From contig JANUWI010000007.1 in the NCBI GenBank assembly GCA_025504975.1, positions 868,001 to 932,000 of the forward strand: a stretch of DNA of 64,000 nucleotides, written 5' to 3'. The notes beneath the pieces were generated by a model. That model had not been told where the DNA came from. It ran no database searches and saw only the letters and a list, made by a program, of their open reading frames with translations. Position 1 is the stretch's first letter, and each line of letters starts with the position of its first letter. Shown in pieces: positions 60,411 to 64,000 of this stretch. A program made the position numbers and the translations under genes. The DNA is from Plenodomus lindquistii. Taxonomy: Eukaryota > Ascomycota > Dothideomycetes > Pleosporales > Leptosphaeriaceae.

Positions 60411-60684
60411 CATCGCAGAATGGGTAGAATGCGGGGTTTGGCGGTATATATGTGACTGGATTCGTAAGGAATAGGGTAAGAAGAATCGTAACGGGTGCTG
60501 ATAAGCTAGAATCAAAGCAACCACAGCAGAAAGTTTAGATGATTGATTCTTTAGATTCATTTAAGATAAAATCACAAGGTGTACCCATGGCTGCAAGCAA
60601 GCTATACACGAGATACCACGTTCTACAGTAAACACCCTCTAATCTCACACCACTATCCCTCGCTTAACTGAATAACACACTACG
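60411..60684. other. AT-rich degraded DNA
   Basis: Continuation of the TpA-rich stretch after repeat copy B. No gene is seen. Confidence 0.35.
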
Positions 60685-60722
60685 GAAACAGATTATGACT
60701 TACTTAACTCACGGCCTATGCC
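60685..60722. repeat. degraded fragment of aldehyde dehydrogenase 3' end (short)
   Basis: The segment ACTCACGGCCTATGCCAGA and flanks align with 61612-61640 in the last exon of the dehydrogenase. Differences are mostly T for C or A for G. Only about 32 bp align, so this is a weaker case than the copy at 61075-61145. Confidence 0.4.
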
Positions 60723-60760
60723 AGACCCTCAACAACAATTGAATTGAGATTAACTATCCA

Positions 60761-60831
60761 AAGGAAAGCTAGAGAACTGAATTAATAGCATGTAAAGAGA
60801 AAGCCAGAGAACTGAATTAGCAGCAGGTGTA
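60761..60831. repeat. imperfect tandem repeat, unit about 35 bp
   Basis: Two neighbouring units share GAAAGC.AGAGAACTGAATTA followed by AGCA. The first is at 60763-60794 and the second at 60797-60831. They lie within AT-rich, non-coding DNA. Confidence 0.55.
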
Positions 60832-61059
60832 GTCGTTCAGTGCTAGGATTGTTCGCCTGCAGGGCTCTTTAGCATGCCTCCATGAATGAAGTTCTCGGTG
60901 TTACCAGTCATGCTAGCGACAATGTTAACCAGTTGGTCTTGAATTTGACTTGACAGGAACTCTGTGTCGTACCAATACTCAGGTCGTGCAGAAATAAAGG
61001 ATTTAGGTACAATTGCTAACACGAGACGTGTATGTGTTTAGAGATGCCTGTTGCTGTGA

Positions 61060-61150
61060 AAATACATTACTGATACAGATTAACACTGCTTTAGTCTAGA
61101 GGTAGTTATCTAGCACTAACTTACCTAACTTACAGCCAATGTTAGATTCT
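61060..61150. repeat. RIP-like degraded copy of aldehyde dehydrogenase 3' end
   Basis: On the + strand TTAGTCTAGAGGTAGTTATC to GTTAGATTCTTTG matches TTAGTTTGAAGGTAGTTGTC to GCCAGATTCCTT in the last dehydrogenase exon (61580-61644). About 45 of 62 bases agree over the core, and nearly all differences replace C by T or G by A in this copy. It lies in direct orientation about 500 bp beyond the gene's 3' end. Confidence 0.65.
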
Positions 61151-61541
61151 TTGTTAAAGGAGCTTATAACTACAGAGTTTACATTGCAACAAATAAGCAT
61201 AACTTTTACTCTATAAAGCGGCAAGGAGCAGACAAGCTAAAAATAGATTACTATAGCACATCTATTATTACACGTAGAATATACAACCAAGTTTCAAGTA
61301 TCCTATATCAAGCTATTAAGTAAGTGCTATAGCTTTAGTAGACTGTATTCTTTGTTAGATAGAGCTACAGGAGTCAGCAAATACATGCTTTCTCTGTGCG
61401 TGGAACTGGCACGCTTAAGACGCTGTGGGAACAATTGCAGCACAACAACCTAGGATTAGCGACAACTTAGGCAGACAAGCTCATGTGCTGAGAGGCATGG
61501 AATACAGGTCTGTTGCACAAATTCTGGTTGTATTTTAATGT
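61151..61541. other. AT-rich decayed DNA downstream of the dehydrogenase
   Basis: Rich in TA dinucleotides up to about 61380, then ordinary composition. No open frame of note. It probably includes the dehydrogenase 3' untranslated region next to 61542. Confidence 0.35.
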
Positions 61542-63349
61542 CTAACCGAACAAAACATCACCAAGACGGATAGATACAGTCTTAGTTTGAAGGTAGTTGT
61601 CCAGCGCCGACTCACCAAGCTCACGGCCCAGGCCAGATTCCTTATACCCCCCGAACGGAAGCTGCCTTGTTTGGGCGTTAGTAGGGGTTGATTGGAGGGT
61701 GGGGTGGAGGGTGGGGTGGAGGCCTGGTGGAGGGACAGTGAAAGGCCGAGGGGAAACCACAACACCCAAGCAGCGAACAACAAAAAAAGACGTACCAGTG
61801 AAGAGTGTTGTATGTGTTAACCCAGACAGTACCCGCACGGAGCGCATTAGCGACCTCGATGGCGGTGTTGAGGTTTGTGGTGTGGACTGCGGCGGCGAGA
61901 CCGTAAGTGCTGTTGTTTCCGAGCTTGATGATCTCGGCCTTGCTCTTGAACTTGGAGATTGTGCAGACGGGACCGAAGATTTCTTCTTGTTGGATCTTCA
62001 TGTCTTCGGTTACGTTGGAGAAGATGGTGGGCTCGATGAAGTAGCCCTTGTCGCCCTTGCGTTTGCCGCCAGTCTCAACGGTGGCGCCGGCCTTCTTGCC
62101 CTCCTCAATGTAACTGGGAGAAGGTTAGCATGTGTCTTGTTAAGTATATGCGCATAAGGTTCCTTACCCCATGATGCGGTCAAACTGGAGTTGCGAGACC
62201 TGAGGTCCCTGGAAGGTATCCTTGGCGAATGGGTCACCGACGGCGTTCTGTGCGGCACGTTCCCTGAAGCGCGCCATGAACTTCTCGTAGATGGGCTCTT
62301 CTACGTAGATACGCGAACCAGCGCAGCAGCACTGGCCGTGGTTGTAGTAAATACCAAAGTTGACCCAGTTGATGGCCTCCTCAATATCGGCGTCAGCGAA
62401 GACAATGTTGGGGCTCTTGCCTCCAAGCTCGAGAGTGACCTTCTTCAGGTTGGATCCGGCAGCAGACTTCATGATTTGGCGACCGACAACGGTGGAACCA
62501 GTGAAGGCAATCTTGTCAATGTCCATGTGTGCGGACATGGCGGCGCCAGCAACCTTTCCGAAACCAGTGATGATGTTGATGACACCCGGTGGGAAACCAG
62601 CCTTCTGGATGAGTGTGGCAGCGACGTATGCTGAGAGAGGGGTCTGCTCGGCGGTCTTGATGACGACGGTGTTACCGGCGGCAATGGCAGGGCCAATCTT
62701 CCATGACCACATGAGCAGGGGGAAGTTCCATGGGATGATTTGTCCACAGACACCAATCTATCTGTTGTTAGCTGTGATTGTGATGAGCAAAGGTACGGAG
62801 ACTAACCGGCTCCTTGCGAATGTAGTTGAAAGTGTCGGGTGTTGTGTCCACAACCTTGCCCTCAATCTTGTCGGCCCAACCTCCGTAATACCTCAAGCAT
62901 CCAGCCGCGGAAGCAACGTCGATGTTCTTGGCCATGCTGAAGGCCTTTCCGTTGTCGAGAGCCTCAACAGCGGCGAGTAGGTCGGCGTTCTCGAGCATGA
63001 GATCGGCCAGCTTGACTAGCAGCTTTCCGCGGTTCTCTGGAGTCTCCTTTCGCCATGGACCATTGAAGGCCTTGCGCGCCGCAGCAACGGCAATGTCGAC
63101 ATCCTTCTCGGTGGCCTCGAAGACCTGAGTGATGACCTCCTCAGTGGAAGGGTTGATGACATCGAAGGTCTTTCCGTCGACAGATTTGATGAACTCGTTG
63201 TTGATGAAGCTGCACCAAAGTGTCAGCAGATGTGACAAGAGGCAGCGAGGGTAGGCACATGCGCCATTGGGGACAATGGTGGCAACTTACAGTCCAGTGG
63301 GCTGCTCATACTCGCCCGTCTGGGGGGTGCTGAGCTTAACTGACACCAT
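61542..63349 (-). CDS. aldA: aldehyde dehydrogenase, NAD(P)-dependent (Alt a 10 / aldA-like)
   Basis: Protein of 497 aa, the normal family length, in five exons: 63291-63349, 62807-63209, 62168-62757, 61796-62113 and 61542-61665. It oxidises aldehydes to acids. Conserved elements: PWNFPLLMWSWKIGPA for cofactor binding, FTGSTVVGRQI, the general base Glu264 in LELGGKSP, the catalytic Cys298 in GQCCCAGSR, EEIFGPV, and the C-terminal QLPFGGYKESGLGRELGE. It most resembles the cytosolic fungal enzymes listed as allergens Alt a 10/Cla h 10 and A. nidulans aldA (ethanol use); the physiological substrate is inferred. The fourth intron (130 bp) is about twice the usual length and contains G-rich repeats. 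The 3' neighbourhood holds decayed copies of its own last exon. Confidence 0.95.
61697..61716 (+). other. G-quadruplex-type motif in an intron
   Basis: Four G-tracts (GGG, GGGG, GGG, GGGG) separated by 1-4 bases occur on the + strand inside the last intron of the minus-strand dehydrogenase gene. They arise from an imperfect GGAGGGTGGGGT tandem repeat. The G-rich strand is the template strand; the pre-mRNA is C-rich there. Confidence 0.6.
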
Positions 63350-64000
63350 TTTGGCTATGCGAGAAAAGCAATTGGGGTATCAGAAGAAGAAAATGTGAAG
63401 GGAGAGAAAGGTGTGCTGGAGAGGGGTAACGCGATGGAAATCTTAAGTACTCCCCGTCGGCACAGCACGAGCGGAAGCCCCCACAGTCCAGTACGTACGG
63501 GACGTAGGGTTGTTGTAATACAGAGCTTTTGGATGATCTTGATGAATACATACTTTTCGTATATATACAGTACTTTTCGCATATGACTGGACAAGCTAGT
63601 CCTCTAGGAGGGAATGTTCCGGATCCTCCGGAGTTGCCTGATCGGCCAATACCACAGCAATCTTATGAGAATACAGGGTGAAGACGCATCTGTTAAAGTT
63701 CAACAAATCATCTTCTCAGTCTCACTGAATGTTGAATGTGCTATTCGTTACACTTTAACAAGGATCCAATCTCATGTGTCTATATCCTGTAGACGCGACT
63801 TAAACCAAAGATTTCCTATATAAATCACATCCGTGCGGTCGGCGGCATTCGGCCCGGTATACTTTCATCAAAATCCCTTGCGCTTATACGAAATATACAA
63901 TGTATACGATACATACAAAGCTTGGCAGAACAACTTCAACGTGATGCGAGAGATCGTCCAGCCAAACCTCGGCCAACAGGAGCCCGTCTCGAGACGCGAC
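63350..64000. promoter_or_regulatory. upstream region of aldehyde dehydrogenase
   Basis: The leader immediately upstream has pyrimidine-rich tracts on the minus strand (63361-63415). A TATACGAAATATACAATGTA stretch with partial dyad symmetry lies at about 63884-63903. No coding frame is supported to the window end. Confidence 0.4.

Noticed and set aside
63884..63915. TATACGAAATATACAATGTA, superficially like a loxP-type recombination site
   Set aside because: The arms are not proper inverted repeats and no recombinase gene is present. It is AT-rich promoter DNA at best.

Overview
The window looks like nuclear DNA of a filamentous ascomycete. Genes are interrupted by introns of about 50-80 bp with GT..AG ends, and it encodes fungus-typical proteins (a CFEM GPI-anchored protein, Mdm1, Rxt2, Prp46). 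C-to-T-biased decay of duplicated DNA resembles repeat-induced point mutation (RIP). A Dothideomycete, probably Pleosporales, is my inference from the style of the aldehyde dehydrogenase and of the broken hypothetical gene at 9.7 kb. No database search was possible.

Left block (0.9-29 kb) is dense, conserved and mostly housekeeping: a glutathione S-transferase and a Nudix hydrolase (convergent), a very large NFX1/ZNFX1-type RNA helicase, a broken hypothetical gene carrying a repeat in its intron, the ER-contact protein Mdm1, the splicing factor Prp46, a CFEM protein, the meiotic RING protein Hei10, the Rpd3L subunit Rxt2, and a TRAPP subunit (TRAPPC11 family) divergent from Rxt2. Exon joins are given where reading frame and splice sites agree.

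Middle block (29-56.5 kb) is sparse but not AT-rich. Its clearest genes are three paralogous proteins, each with two C-terminal zinc fingers, at 32-33.6, 38.8-40.3 and 51.6-53.1 kb. All share a first finger with a 15-residue Cys-His spacer. Between them lie a hypothetical gene (44.2 kb) and two hand-spliced models of unknown function (47.4 kb; 53.5 kb, the latter with one in-frame TGA).

Right block (56.5-64 kb) holds a DDHD-domain phospholipase and an Alt a 10-like aldehyde dehydrogenase. They are separated by AT-rich, decayed DNA containing the second copy of the 10.6-kb repeat and degraded fragments of the dehydrogenase 3' end.

I found no RNA genes, CRISPR arrays or intact transposons. The most distinctive content is the zinc-finger trio and the traces of duplication followed by mutation.
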